Shown here one piece after another: positions 18,139 to 27,650 of a stretch of DNA of 64,000 nucleotides (positions are counted from its first letter, which is position 1; each line of letters opens with the position of its first letter). Made by a program: the position numbers and the translations under genes. The stretch comes from Oligoflexus tunisiensis (lineage in GTDB: Bacteria; Bdellovibrionota_B; Oligoflexia; Oligoflexales; Oligoflexaceae). Location of the stretch: assembly GCF_001748245.1 (NCBI RefSeq), contig NZ_BDFO01000001.1, positions 3,809,208 to 3,873,207 of the forward strand, given 5' to 3'. Under the pieces are notes generated by a model. The model was not told where the DNA came from, did not search any database, and saw nothing but the letters and a program-made list of their open reading frames with translations.

Positions 18139-18606
18139 TCAGCTGCGTTTGACCAAGTCCGCGGCCTTATGAATGGCCCGACGGATATCGGCATAGGTCC
18201 CGCAGCGGCAGATGTTGCCAGCCATCGCGGTGTCGATATCCTGATCGGTCGGCTGCGGTTTTTGCGTCAGGAGCGCGGTCGCGGCCAGAATCTGTCCCGA
18301 TTGACAATAGCCGCACTGGGGAACGCTCAGATCCTGCCAGGCGCTTTTAATGGCTGTTCCGACCTTGCCTTCCAGACCTTCAATGGTGGTCAGCTGACGA
18401 CCTGTCGCCGCGCTGACCGTAGTCACACAGCTGCGAATCGGGACGCCGTCCATAAGAATGGTGCAGGCTCCGCATTGCGCCAGGCCGCAACCGTACTTGG
18501 TCCCCGTGAGCCCCACAAGGTCACGCACCGCCCACAGCAAAGGCATGTCAGCATCGGCTTCCACGCGCTTCGTCTGGCCGTTGATGCTTAAATCATACGC
18601 TGCCAT
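18139..18606 (-). CDS. [2Fe-2S] subunit of a molybdenum hydroxylase (IorA-like)
   Basis: About 155 residues with both cluster motifs: Y-G-C-G-L-A-Q-C-G-A-C plus a fourth Cys at R-S-C, then P-Q-C-G-Y-C-Q-S-G and I-C-R-C-G-T-Y. The ATG at 18606 has GAGG six bases upstream; a 16-residue extension to 18654 is not supported. It is the first gene of the operon IorA-IorB-nucleotidyltransferase-XdhC and transfers electrons from the molybdenum centre of the next gene's product. Confidence 0.93.
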   Translation of the reverse strand: MAAYDLSINGQTKRVEADADMPLLWAVRDLVGLTGTKYGCGLAQCGACTILMDGVPIRSCVTTVSAATGRQLTTIEGLEGKVGTAIKSAWQDLSVPQCGYCQSGQILAATALLTQKPQPTDQDIDTAMAGNICRCGTYADIRRAIHKAADLVKRS

Positions 18607-18703
18607 CTTGAACCTCATCTCGTGCATGTTGAATAACGGGAGTATTGTACACAAGCCAATGATGAATTGACTGTCGCATGGTTGGTGGGACTTTGAATAG
18701 GAA

Positions 18704-18733
18704 TTTTGAAAAAGGCGGGACCGGGGTCCCGCC
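18704..18733 (-). terminator. Rho-independent terminator of the S9 peptidase gene
   Basis: A perfect 9-bp stem, GGCGGGACC (18714-18722) with GGTCCCGCC (18725-18733), has only two bases between the arms, so the inner pairs will open to form the loop. On the minus strand it is followed directly by TTTTTCAAAA. It lies 23 bases past the stop of the S9 peptidase gene. Confidence 0.85.
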
Positions 18734-18756
18734 GGGAGGATGCGTGGAGAGAGAGT

Positions 18757-20883
18757 TCAAGGAATCGCTGCGGATTTCCCGGTCGCGGGAGCGGGACCGA
18801 GTTTATCCCACAGATAGATGAAGCTCAAAGCCTGACGTTCCGCCAGCTGCTGCAGGTTGGCGCTCGCGCTGTGTCCGCCTTCGATATTTTCGTAATAGAG
18901 GAAAGGCTTATCCATATCAGCCATGCGTGCCGCCATTTTCCGGGCGTGACCCGGATGCACACGGTCGTCCTTGGTCGAAGTCATAAAGAAGACTTCAGGA
19001 TATTTCTTATCCGACCGCAGATTCTGGAACGGCGAATACTTCGCGATATAAGCCGCCTGCTTGGGATCATCAGGATTGCCATATTCCGCCATCCAGCTGG
19101 CGCCGGCGAGCAGCGTATGGAAGCGCAGCATATCCAGAAGGGGCACCTGACACACCACGGCATTGAACAGTTCGGGATGCTGGGTAAAGGTCGCGCCCAT
19201 GAGGAGCCCACCGTTGCTGCCGCCCTGAATACCGAGATGCTGCGGTGCCGTCACCTTCTCAGCGATGATACTTTTAGCCACCGCAACAAAGTCATCAAAG
19301 GCCTTCTGACGATTTTCCTTCAGAGCCGCCTGATGCCAGGTCGGTCCGAATTCACCGCCGCCGCGAATATTCGCCAGCACATAAACACCGCCACGTTCCA
19401 GCCACAGCTTGCCGGCCACGGTCAGATACGAGGGCTGCATGGCCACTTCAAATCCACCATAGGCATAAAGCAAGGTGGGATTCTTCCCATTCATGGCCAG
19501 ACCCTTGCGATGCACCAGGAAATAAGGGATTTTCACACCGTCCGTGCTGGTAGCGAATTCCTGACGAATTTCCAGACCGGCCGCATTGAAGCGCGCGGGA
19601 AGTTGCATCACGAGTTGTTTTTTCAGCGTGCTGCCGTCCATCGCATAAAGACTGGTGGGATTCAGGAAGTCTTCATAGCTGATCAGGAGGCGATTGCTGT
19701 CTTCATCCACGGAACGGAAATGGATGGTGCCCTTGTCATCCAGAGGCAATTCCTGGGAAGCCCACTTGTTCTTGTCCAGGGTGAAGCGCAGCACCTTGTT
19801 CCGCACGTTGTCGAGCAGCGCGACGTAAACGTAATCCTTGCCGACAGCCACACCATCAAGAGCCTGAGTCGCCGTGGGTCCATAGACCAGCGAGATCGGG
19901 GTTTTGCCCTTCAGGAGTTCCGCCAGCGGCGCGGTCAGAAGCGAACCAGGACCGAATCCGGCCAGCTTCGAACGGTTGGCAAACAGAAGCTGTCCGTTGA
20001 AAATGCCTTTCACGTCGACATCGGTGGGAAGAGGCAGGCGAATGATCTTGCCGTCCTGATAGACCGAGACTTCCGCGGTGAAGAACGTATCGGCACGCAC
20101 CATCAGCACATGATCATCCTTGCCGTCATGCAGCACGAGCGAGCTGACCGAAACATCGGCCTTCTGTCCTTCAAAAACCTTGGTCGCCGCGCTCAGGGGA
20201 GTGCCGCGTTTCCAGATCTTCACCTGCATGGGATAACCGGAATCGGTTTTGGGTGTGCCTTCCAGCGCATCGGCCAGCAACACGGTATTCATATCCAGCC
20301 ATTCCACTCGGGATTTGCTGGCTGGCAATTGGAAGCCGTCCTTGACGAAGGCTTTTTTGGTCAGATCAAATTCACGAACCTGAGCCGCATCGCTGCCGCC
20401 TTCCGAGAGGACGACGAGGCAACGCTCAAACTTGGGGCGCAGACAGTCCGCACCGCCGAAGACGTAGCTCTTGCCCTCCTGTTTGGCCAGGGCATCCACG
20501 TCCAGCAGGACTTCCCACTGTGGTTTATTGTCCTTGTAGGCTTCCCAGGGTGTGCGGCGCAGGATGCCGCGGACGTGCTCTGCGTCCTGCCAAAAGTTAT
20601 AGACAAACTCGCCCTGAATGCGACCATCAGGAATCTTATCCTTGGCTTCCAGAATTTCCAGAGCCTGGGCTTTAAAGGTCTTAGAGTCCTTATGAGCATG
20701 CAGTTTGTCAAGAGTACGAGTATTCTGCTTGCGAACCCAATCCAAAGCCTCCTTGCCTTCCACCTCCTCCAGCCACTGATAATCCGCATCTTTCTTCGCT
20801 ACGCTCATCGCCGGTTTTCCTTCAACATGAGGCGTGATAAGGAGAGCTCCAAGGGTTACCCCTTTCCAGAATCCAATTCGCAC
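18757..20883 (-). CDS. Prolyl oligopeptidase family (S9A) serine peptidase, exported
   Basis: The 708 residues comprise a short hydrophobic signal, an N-terminal beta-propeller region and a C-terminal alpha/beta-hydrolase domain. The catalytic triad is visible as Ser556 in G-G-S-N-G-G, Asp639 in K-D-D-R-V (with Arg641, which in this family helps bind substrate) and His671 in E-G-G-H-S. Such enzymes cut short peptides after proline. The start is GTG with GGAAGGA seven bases upstream. The gene stands alone between a terminator and a 311-base upstream region containing a perfect inverted repeat. Confidence 0.94.
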   Translation of the reverse strand: MRIGFWKGVTLGALLITPHVEGKPAMSVAKKDADYQWLEEVEGKEALDWVRKQNTRTLDKLHAHKDSKTFKAQALEILEAKDKIPDGRIQGEFVYNFWQDAEHVRGILRRTPWEAYKDNKPQWEVLLDVDALAKQEGKSYVFGGADCLRPKFERCLVVLSEGGSDAAQVREFDLTKKAFVKDGFQLPASKSRVEWLDMNTVLLADALEGTPKTDSGYPMQVKIWKRGTPLSAATKVFEGQKADVSVSSLVLHDGKDDHVLMVRADTFFTAEVSVYQDGKIIRLPLPTDVDVKGIFNGQLLFANRSKLAGFGPGSLLTAPLAELLKGKTPISLVYGPTATQALDGVAVGKDYVYVALLDNVRNKVLRFTLDKNKWASQELPLDDKGTIHFRSVDEDSNRLLISYEDFLNPTSLYAMDGSTLKKQLVMQLPARFNAAGLEIRQEFATSTDGVKIPYFLVHRKGLAMNGKNPTLLYAYGGFEVAMQPSYLTVAGKLWLERGGVYVLANIRGGGEFGPTWHQAALKENRQKAFDDFVAVAKSIIAEKVTAPQHLGIQGGSNGGLLMGATFTQHPELFNAVVCQVPLLDMLRFHTLLAGASWMAEYGNPDDPKQAAYIAKYSPFQNLRSDKKYPEVFFMTSTKDDRVHPGHARKMAARMADMDKPFLYYENIEGGHSASANLQQLAERQALSFIYLWDKLGPAPATGKSAAIP

Positions 20884-20953
20884 GATGATATCCTTCCTAT
20901 CAAACAGTTAGCCCAAGGCTTAGGGATGTATCGACGACACCTTAAAAGCCGGT

Positions 20954-20988
20954 CGTTTTCTTGTAAAGTACATTCGCACAAGAAAACG
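20954..20988. promoter_or_regulatory. Perfect 11-bp inverted repeat upstream of the S9 peptidase gene
   Basis: CGTTTTCTTGT (20954-20964) and ACAAGAAAACG (20978-20988) form a perfect inverted repeat with a 13-base spacer, 71-105 bases upstream of the GTG start at 20883. It lacks a following T-run and looks more like an operator than a terminator. The rest of the 311-base gap (20884-21194) shows no convincing gene; the part near 21130-21194 is the trailer of the glycogen phosphorylase gene. Confidence 0.5.
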
Positions 20989-21194
20989 TCAGCCCGACGC
21001 CATAAACCGCGCTCCACCCTTCCATTTCAGGGAAGGACGACACGCGGACTGGGATTGGACCTTTTTCCAGTCTTCCAGGAAATATAGCCCGATTCAAACA
21101 CTTATTCGCAGGATGCATTGGGGAATGCCGCTATGACGCCCAGGATGCGGAGTCTCCTGGGGTCGCAACGCGGCGGGGGGGCTGACCTGGAAGC

Positions 21195-23708
21195 CTAAAA
21201 GCCGAAACGCTCCTCCCCATCCCCTGCCTGATCCAGAGGACAGGGATGCAGATGCCAGACGTCCCGCGTATACTCCTGCACCGCCCGGTCCGAGGAGAAC
21301 CAGCCAATGCGGGCAATGTTCAGAAGAGACTTCTGCTGCCAGGCCCGCGGATCGGCGAAGACCCGATCCACTTCCTCATTGCAGCGAACATAGTCCGGAA
21401 AATCCGCAAGGTGATAGTAATGGTCCCCCCAGCTCATGAGGGTATCCCAAATCGGTTTAAAGCGTTCGCGGTCACTGCGGAAGAAGAAGCCGCGGCGGAC
21501 CTCGTCCAGGATGCGGCGTATATTATCATGCTTATGATAATAATCCTGAGCCCGATAGCCATGCGCCTGCAACGTTCGCAACTGATCCACCGTGTTGCCA
21601 AAGATGAAAATATTCTCCTCGCCGACATGATCGCGGATTTCAATATTCGCTCCATCCAGCGTTCCGAGGATCAGCGCTCCATTCAAACAGAACTTCATAT
21701 TGCCGGTTCCCGAGGCTTCTGTGCCCGCGGTCGAAATCTGTTCGGACAGGTTCGCCGCCGGGATAATGCGCTCGGCCAGGGACACATTGTAGTTGGGCAG
21801 GAACACGACCTTGAGCCGATCGCGGGTTAAAGGATCGCGATTCACCATGGCCGCCACCGCATGGATGAACTGAATAATCAGTTTGGCCATCTTATATCCG
21901 GGAGCCGCCTTGCCCGCGAAAACCACCGTACGCGGCTGCTGCTGCTTGTCATAGTTCAGGCGCAGCTCATGATAGAGATGGAGGCAGTGCAAAACTTTCA
22001 AGAGCTGGCGCTTGTATTCATGTATCCTTTTCACCAGCACATCATACATGCTGTCGGGATCCACTTTTTCACCAAGTTCCTGATGAATCAGCTGGGCCAG
22101 CCCTTCCTTGTTGTGACGCTTGATGAGCGCCAGACGGTCGAGGAAGGACGAATCCTCCACAAAACGCTCAAGACCACGCAGCTGCTCCAGATCCGTGACC
22201 CAGTTCTCATGCCCCAGGCTCTCCGTAATGAGCGTGCTCAATTCCGGATTGGCAAGTCGCAGCCAGCGCCGGGGACAGATGCCATTGGTCTTGTTGTGGA
22301 ACTTCTGGGGAAACAGTTTATAAAACTCGGGAAAGACCTTTTCCTTGAGCAGATTCGTATGCAGGGCCGCGACCCCATTGACGGAGAAACTGGTCGCCAC
22401 GGCCAGGTTCGCCATCCGCACCTCCTGCTGGGGACCGCGACCGAGGATGGCCACTCGATCCATGAAGCTCTGATCATAGATCGGCCGTTCCTTGACCATG
22501 CGCATGAAGCGTCGGTTCATTTCCTCGATGATCTGGAAGTGCCGCGGCAGGGTCTGGCGGAACATGGGACCGGGCCAGCATTCCAGGGCTTCCGGCATGA
22601 CCGTGTGGTTGGTGAAGGCTATGGTCTGATGGGTAATGGCATAAGCCTCCTCCCAGGACAAACTCTCGCCATCGATCAGGAGCCGCATCAATTCCGGAAT
22701 GGCCAGTGTCGGGTGCGTGTCGTTCAGCTGAATCACGACCTTGTTCGGCAGATCCGTGATGGACGCATTGCTATTCTTGAAGCGCCGCAGGATATCCTGC
22801 AGAGATGCCGCCACCAGAAAATACTGTTGCTTGAGCCGCAGGAGTTTGCCGAGCTCGTTCGCGTCGTTCGGGTAAAGAACCTTCGACAGCACCTCGCTCT
22901 GCACCTTGTCCATCACCGCACCGACATAGTCACCGGAATCGAAGATTCCAAAATGGAATTCCTCGTTGGCCTTGGCTGCCCAAAGTCGCAGACTGTTGAC
23001 GTTCATCGTCCCGTAACCCGGGACGGGCAGGTCATGGGGAACGGCTAACACTTTGTATTCCGGTTGCCAGTCCGCAAAAACATGCCCTTGGACATTCTCG
23101 TGAAATTCACTGCTGCCGCCGAAGCCTATTTCATAGGCATGAATATTCTTTTCGATCTCCATGGGAGTGCCAAAGCGCAGCCAGGGATCCGGCACCTCCT
23201 TTTGCGCGCCGTGATCGATCACCTGACGGAACATCCCAAACTCAAAGCGGATCCCATATCCATAGGCGGGCAGATTCAAGGTGCTGAGCGAATCCATATA
23301 GCAGGCGGCCAGGCGCCCAAGGCCGCCGTTCCCCAGCCCAGGATCGACTTCAAGCTCAGCAATAGCGTCAAGATCCAGGCCCAGCCCTTGCATGGCCTCT
23401 CGACCGACACCCAGAAGGTCAAGATTTACCAGAGCATTCTTGACCAATCGCCCTAAAAGGTATTCCATGGAGAGATAATAAAGCCTTTTGCTGTTACTCC
23501 GAGTGTAAGTGCCCTGGGTCGCAATCCAGCGATTCATGAGGAGCTGCCTTACGGTGTGGCATAGTCCGAGCAGCTGTTCGCGCGGCGTGGAATTTTCCAG
23601 GACGGAGCCAAAGTTGTGCTCAAGACTTTTGCGAAAGGTGATCTGAAATGCCGCCACTTTCTCGGTGTAGGACGGATGATCCAGTATCACATCGATGATG
23701 TCACGCAT
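21195..23708 (-). CDS. glgP: Glycogen/starch phosphorylase
   Basis: The 837-residue protein from the ATG at 23708 (AGAGG six bases upstream) is a full-length GT35 phosphorylase, which releases glucose 1-phosphate from alpha-1,4-glucan ends. The pyridoxal-phosphate lysine is Lys672 in E-A-S-G-T-G-N-M-K-F. Other family blocks include Y-Y-L-S-M-E-Y-L-L-G-R near the N terminus, L-G-N-G-G-L-G-R-L-A-A-C, Q-L-N-D-T-H-P-T and R-I-H-E-Y-K-R-Q. An upstream in-frame extension of 83 codons is unsupported. It is divergent from the debranching genes with 85 bases between the starts, so one intergenic region probably controls both directions of glycogen breakdown. Confidence 0.96.
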   Translation of the reverse strand: MRDIIDVILDHPSYTEKVAAFQITFRKSLEHNFGSVLENSTPREQLLGLCHTVRQLLMNRWIATQGTYTRSNSKRLYYLSMEYLLGRLVKNALVNLDLLGVGREAMQGLGLDLDAIAELEVDPGLGNGGLGRLAACYMDSLSTLNLPAYGYGIRFEFGMFRQVIDHGAQKEVPDPWLRFGTPMEIEKNIHAYEIGFGGSSEFHENVQGHVFADWQPEYKVLAVPHDLPVPGYGTMNVNSLRLWAAKANEEFHFGIFDSGDYVGAVMDKVQSEVLSKVLYPNDANELGKLLRLKQQYFLVAASLQDILRRFKNSNASITDLPNKVVIQLNDTHPTLAIPELMRLLIDGESLSWEEAYAITHQTIAFTNHTVMPEALECWPGPMFRQTLPRHFQIIEEMNRRFMRMVKERPIYDQSFMDRVAILGRGPQQEVRMANLAVATSFSVNGVAALHTNLLKEKVFPEFYKLFPQKFHNKTNGICPRRWLRLANPELSTLITESLGHENWVTDLEQLRGLERFVEDSSFLDRLALIKRHNKEGLAQLIHQELGEKVDPDSMYDVLVKRIHEYKRQLLKVLHCLHLYHELRLNYDKQQQPRTVVFAGKAAPGYKMAKLIIQFIHAVAAMVNRDPLTRDRLKVVFLPNYNVSLAERIIPAANLSEQISTAGTEASGTGNMKFCLNGALILGTLDGANIEIRDHVGEENIFIFGNTVDQLRTLQAHGYRAQDYYHKHDNIRRILDEVRRGFFFRSDRERFKPIWDTLMSWGDHYYHLADFPDYVRCNEEVDRVFADPRAWQQKSLLNIARIGWFSSDRAVQEYTRDVWHLHPCPLDQAGDGEERFGF

Positions 23709-23793
23709 GGTGGGCCTCTTCAGGTCGGAATTTATGTGCAAGGCGATCAGCAACACGCCCCCTACTCTAGCAAAGGGGTTCGAGGAAACCAAC

Positions 23794-25479
23794 ATGCATG
23801 CGAGAATTGATCGAAGAGGACAGCTTCCTGAGAATGGATTCCGGATCGGCAAGGAATCACAGGTTTTGATGATGGTCAAAGGAGGAAGATGCGGCCGCGT
23901 GCGGCTGAAACAGGGCGAGGCCTTGCAGATTGAGCTCCACTTCAAGGAAAAGCCCACAGCTCCGGCGGCGCGACTTTATTCGAACCTCAGTGCCTCGGGC
24001 GAGTTCTGCGAAGTTGATATGCGCGCCGCCGGACCTGGCGTCTTCCAGATCCAATGCCCCACGGAAAAGGCGGGAACTTTTTTCTTCACTCTTCAATATA
24101 CTATGGACGGTCAGCAGTGGTACTGGCTGCGCGGTGAACTCTGGCAGCTGCTGGTTTTCCCGCGTCCCTTGCAAAGCCTGCGTCTCTACACCCTCATTCC
24201 CACCGCCAGCGGACCGATGCATCAGTGGAAAACTGTACTGCAAAGAGCCGCTGAACTCGGCTTTAATATGGTGCATCTGCTGCCTGTCACCAAACAGGGT
24301 GGTTCACAAAGTCCCTATGCAGCGGCCGACCTTTTTACCCTCGAACCGGATTTCCTGCCCGAGGGCACCGACCCTTCCAGCATGGAAATTTTTGAAGAGT
24401 TCGTCGAGGAAGCGCAGCGCCTCGGTCTGGGCCTTTGTTTGGATCTCGTGCTCAATCATGTGGCCATTGACAGTGAGCTGGCGCAGCGCTGCCCTCACTG
24501 GATATATCCCGATGCCACCGAACCGGATGGACTCAAACGGAATGGTTTCCACGGCCACGACGGTTTCCATAAATGGGATGACCTGGCCCTGATCAACTAT
24601 CAGCATCCGGACCCGCGTGTGCGCCGGGCGATCTGGGAGCACATGGAAGGCTATGCCCTCTTTTGGGGCTACTACGCGGCCGCTACAGGCGGAATGATCC
24701 GGCTCGATAACTTGCATAGCACCGACCCGGCCTTTGCCATGCATATCACGCATAAGCTACGCCGCGAATATCCAGATCTCGGGATCCTGGCCGAACTCTT
24801 CACCCATCCCGAGGCGACCCAGAAAATCTTGCAGCACTACGCCGTGGACCTTTTGCTGGCCACCACCTGGGAACATCACTTTTCAGGCGAACTTCGCCGC
24901 TACTTCCGTTATATTCACGAAACAACGCCGGTCATTCCCTGGTTCACGCCGATCAATTCGCATGACAGTGGCGTTCCGGCGGAAGAGTTCGCCAATGTTC
25001 AGGCGACAAGGCCGCGCTATATCCTCTGCGCTCTCCTGGGTATCGGCGCCACAGGTTTGACCCAGGGCGTGGAAGTCGGCATAGAAGAAAAAATTAACTT
25101 CATCGGTCGCCAACCGGTTGTGCCACCCTCGGCCACCCAGCACGATTTTTGGCCCCTGATCCAACGCACGCACGAGCTGATGACCCACTACAGCGTGTTT
25201 CAACAGCAGGGCAATGTGGAATTTCTGGATCATGGCCACGTGGCGATCATAGCTGCCGCGCGGCTTTCCAGGACACCGGGCGAACCGCACGCTCTGGTCA
25301 TCGCCAACCTCGATATCCACCAGGCGCAAAGCATCCTTTTGGATTTGCAGCCAATCGGCCTTGGGCAATCCTCTCTAACAGATGCGTTTAGCATGCACGC
25401 CTGGACTCTTGAAGGCCATACCCTTCACTGCACGTTGGAGCCTTGCGGCTTTCAGGTGATCCTGATCGAAAAAAAGTGA
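23794..25479 (+). CDS. GH13-type glucanotransferase half of a eukaryotic-type glycogen debranching enzyme
   Basis: About 561 residues from an ATG with GAGGA seven bases upstream. A small N-terminal beta domain precedes an alpha-amylase-fold barrel. The block A-A-E-L-G-F-N-M-V-H-L-L-P-V, then S-P-Y-A-A-A-D-L-F, resembles the first domain of eukaryotic debranching enzymes rather than ordinary amylases. Predicted catalytic residues are Asp305 (R-L-D-N), Glu334 (A-E-L-F) and Asp391 (S-H-D). In debranching enzymes this domain moves maltosyl or maltotriosyl units between chains. The next gene encodes the matching amylo-1,6-glucosidase domain, so the two would supply both activities as separate proteins. 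Confidence 0.82.
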   Translation: MHARIDRRGQLPENGFRIGKESQVLMMVKGGRCGRVRLKQGEALQIELHFKEKPTAPAARLYSNLSASGEFCEVDMRAAGPGVFQIQCPTEKAGTFFFTLQYTMDGQQWYWLRGELWQLLVFPRPLQSLRLYTLIPTASGPMHQWKTVLQRAAELGFNMVHLLPVTKQGGSQSPYAAADLFTLEPDFLPEGTDPSSMEIFEEFVEEAQRLGLGLCLDLVLNHVAIDSELAQRCPHWIYPDATEPDGLKRNGFHGHDGFHKWDDLALINYQHPDPRVRRAIWEHMEGYALFWGYYAAATGGMIRLDNLHSTDPAFAMHITHKLRREYPDLGILAELFTHPEATQKILQHYAVDLLLATTWEHHFSGELRRYFRYIHETTPVIPWFTPINSHDSGVPAEEFANVQATRPRYILCALLGIGATGLTQGVEVGIEEKINFIGRQPVVPPSATQHDFWPLIQRTHELMTHYSVFQQQGNVEFLDHGHVAIIAAARLSRTPGEPHALVIANLDIHQAQSILLDLQPIGLGQSSLTDAFSMHAWTLEGHTLHCTLEPCGFQVILIEKK

Positions 25480-25513
25480 CATTGGTGAAGTGACCCTTTG
25501 ATTTTTTCCTACC

Positions 25514-25540
25514 GGACGGTTTCAGCCGTCCATTATTTAC
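25514..25540 (+). terminator. Terminator-like hairpin
   Basis: A stem GGACGG (25514-25519) with CCGTCC (25526-25531) has a 6-base loop and is followed by ATTATTTAC. It lies 35 bases after the stop of the GH13-type gene and 77 bases before the amylo-1,6-glucosidase gene. The T-tract is weak, so it may only attenuate transcription between the two. Confidence 0.4.
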
Positions 25541-25607
25541 CTATTGATTTTTGACGAAATTCCTCTAAAGATGCGACCAGGAAAACATCGGCAAAACGAG
25601 ATTCAAC

Positions 25608-27569
25608 ATGCTCCCTATTACCAAGGCCGCCCTCGCTGACCTTCCACAGCTTCTTCAAAGAGAGTGGCTCGATGCCAATAGTCATGGCAGCTACTCCAGC
25701 AGTACCATCCTCGACTGCCCCACGCGTCGCTATCATGGCCTTCTGGTCAGTGATGCAGGCATGCTGAACGAAAAACATGTTTGCCTTGCTAAGCTTGAGG
25801 CGAGTCTGAGTCTTCGAGGCCGTACGATTGATCTTTATACGAACAAGCACCCAGGTTCGGTCTATTACCCCGAAGGTTACTCGCATTTTGAAACGTTCGA
25901 GTATGACCTTTATCCGGTCCTCACCTATCGGGTCGGGCCCTTTCTCCTGCAGCGCGCGTCCATGCTGCTTCATGATCGCGATGCCCTCATCGTTCGTTAC
26001 AAACTGATGAGCACCGAATCTGTTCAAATGACTCTGAGACCTTTGCTCGCGTATCGCAATCATCATCATCTGCAGCGCGAGACCAGCGAGTTTCAGGTCA
26101 AGACCTTCCCCGAAGCCGGTGGACACAAGATTGAACCGCTGCCGCACAAACCAGCCTTTTTTATGGGTACGGATCGCGAGGTCGCGTTCTATCCTGGGCC
26201 TTTCTGGGTCAAGCAGGTGGAGTATGTCCGCGAGCAGGAACGCGGTTTCGACTATCAGGAGGACCTCTTCTGCCCTGGCGTTTACGAAGCGCACATGGAA
26301 GGCGACCAGGATCTTTATCTGATCTTCGGTTTTCAGCCGACGGCCCGCACGGACGTTCGCGACCTTTGGAATAAGGAAGAGCAAAGGCGTCAGTCCCTGC
26401 ATCAACGATTCGCAGCCGATGGCGAACCGCTGGCTCAGGTGAAGTTTGAAGCCGAAAAATTTATGGTGCAGAGACGGGATGGTCATCCCTCCATCGTCGC
26501 TGGCTATCCCTGGTTCGGGGAATGGGGCCGCGACACGATGATCGCCCTTCCGGGGCTCACGCTGGGTCGTGGCGAACCGGAACGCCTCCTGCCGATCGTT
26601 CACACCTATCTGCGCCAGGCGAAGGACGGTTTGATTCCCAACTACCTGGGTCAGGGTCAGCACAGCGCCAGCTACAATTCCGTTGATGCCACCCTTTGGA
26701 TGATTTCGGCCTTGCAACAATACTGGGTCGCCACCCGGGACAGGGAAGGTTTAACCACCGTGCTGCCCGACATCGTGCAGATGATCGACCACCTGGTCCA
26801 GGGCCGCAATCACCTCGTGAAAATCAGCCCCGATGGTCTGATGCAGGCGGGCTCATCCCAAACGCAGGTCACCTGGATGGACGCGACGGTGGACGGTGTT
26901 CCCGTGACTCCCCGCGGGGGTTATCCGGTCGAAGTCAATGCGCTCTGGATTGCGGCGCTGGCTTTCTTGCAGGAATTTGCCTCATACACGAAGCTCCCGA
27001 GCTGGATTGGGCTTTTGGAATCCGCACCGGCGGCCTTTCACAATAAGTTCTGGCTGAAGGATGCCGGCTATCTCGCCGACTGCATCAGCCCGCATGGATC
27101 GGCCGATCGTCATATCAGGCCCAATCAGATTGTGGCCGTGAGCCTTGATTTCTGCCCCTTGAGCAAGGAGCAGCAGGAATCGGTGCTGCATGTGGTCACC
27201 AGCCATCTCATTACACCTTATGGACTGCGCACGCTAAGTCCGGAAGATCCGGCTTTCGTACCGTTCTACCATGGCGGTCCCAAGGAACGCGATGCTGCCT
27301 ATCATCAAGGCACGGTTTGGCCCTGGCTGATCAGTCCCTATATGAAAGCTGTCTTGAAAATTTACGAAGATCCCCAGAAGGCAAGGAATTTTCTACGCCG
27401 CAACTTTTCTGCACTCTGGCAGGAACACTTAATGCAGAGAGGCATCATGGGTGTTTCTGAAATTTTTGATGGCCTGCACCCGTATAAACCGGATGGATGT
27501 CCGACGCAGGCCTGGAGCATGGCGGCCCTGATTGAAATTCTGAATGAGCTGAAGGCTGAGAAAGGCTGA
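25608..27569 (+). CDS. Amylo-alpha-1,6-glucosidase (GH133 glycogen debranching domain)
   Basis: The 653-residue protein has the GDE N-terminal beta domain (N-S-H-G-S-Y-S-S-S-T with R-R-Y-H-G-L-L-V) and an (alpha/alpha)6 barrel with W-F-G-E-W-G-R-D-T, where Asp309 is the expected catalytic acid. Further family blocks are P-R-G-G-Y-P-V-E-V-N-A-L-W and H-Q-G-T-V-W-P-W-L. It hydrolyses single glucose stubs at alpha-1,6 branch points. In animals and fungi this domain is fused to the glucanotransferase domain that the preceding gene encodes. The ribosome-binding site is weak. It lies between the GH13-type and GT4 genes on the same strand. Confidence 0.93.
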   Translation: MLPITKAALADLPQLLQREWLDANSHGSYSSSTILDCPTRRYHGLLVSDAGMLNEKHVCLAKLEASLSLRGRTIDLYTNKHPGSVYYPEGYSHFETFEYDLYPVLTYRVGPFLLQRASMLLHDRDALIVRYKLMSTESVQMTLRPLLAYRNHHHLQRETSEFQVKTFPEAGGHKIEPLPHKPAFFMGTDREVAFYPGPFWVKQVEYVREQERGFDYQEDLFCPGVYEAHMEGDQDLYLIFGFQPTARTDVRDLWNKEEQRRQSLHQRFAADGEPLAQVKFEAEKFMVQRRDGHPSIVAGYPWFGEWGRDTMIALPGLTLGRGEPERLLPIVHTYLRQAKDGLIPNYLGQGQHSASYNSVDATLWMISALQQYWVATRDREGLTTVLPDIVQMIDHLVQGRNHLVKISPDGLMQAGSSQTQVTWMDATVDGVPVTPRGGYPVEVNALWIAALAFLQEFASYTKLPSWIGLLESAPAAFHNKFWLKDAGYLADCISPHGSADRHIRPNQIVAVSLDFCPLSKEQQESVLHVVTSHLITPYGLRTLSPEDPAFVPFYHGGPKERDAAYHQGTVWPWLISPYMKAVLKIYEDPQKARNFLRRNFSALWQEHLMQRGIMGVSEIFDGLHPYKPDGCPTQAWSMAALIEILNELKAEKG

Positions 27570-27650
27570 GTGACGACGCGACAACGTCGCACACAAGGAG
27601 CTTTCGGATAGGCCAAAGGTTCAAACTCTGACAGATGGTGGGATGGAGCT

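Noticed and set aside
18706..21087. 793-codon open frame opposite the S9 peptidase
   Set aside because: The peptidase has a full catalytic triad, ribosome-binding site and terminator on the minus strand; the forward frame is a compositional shadow that also runs through that terminator.
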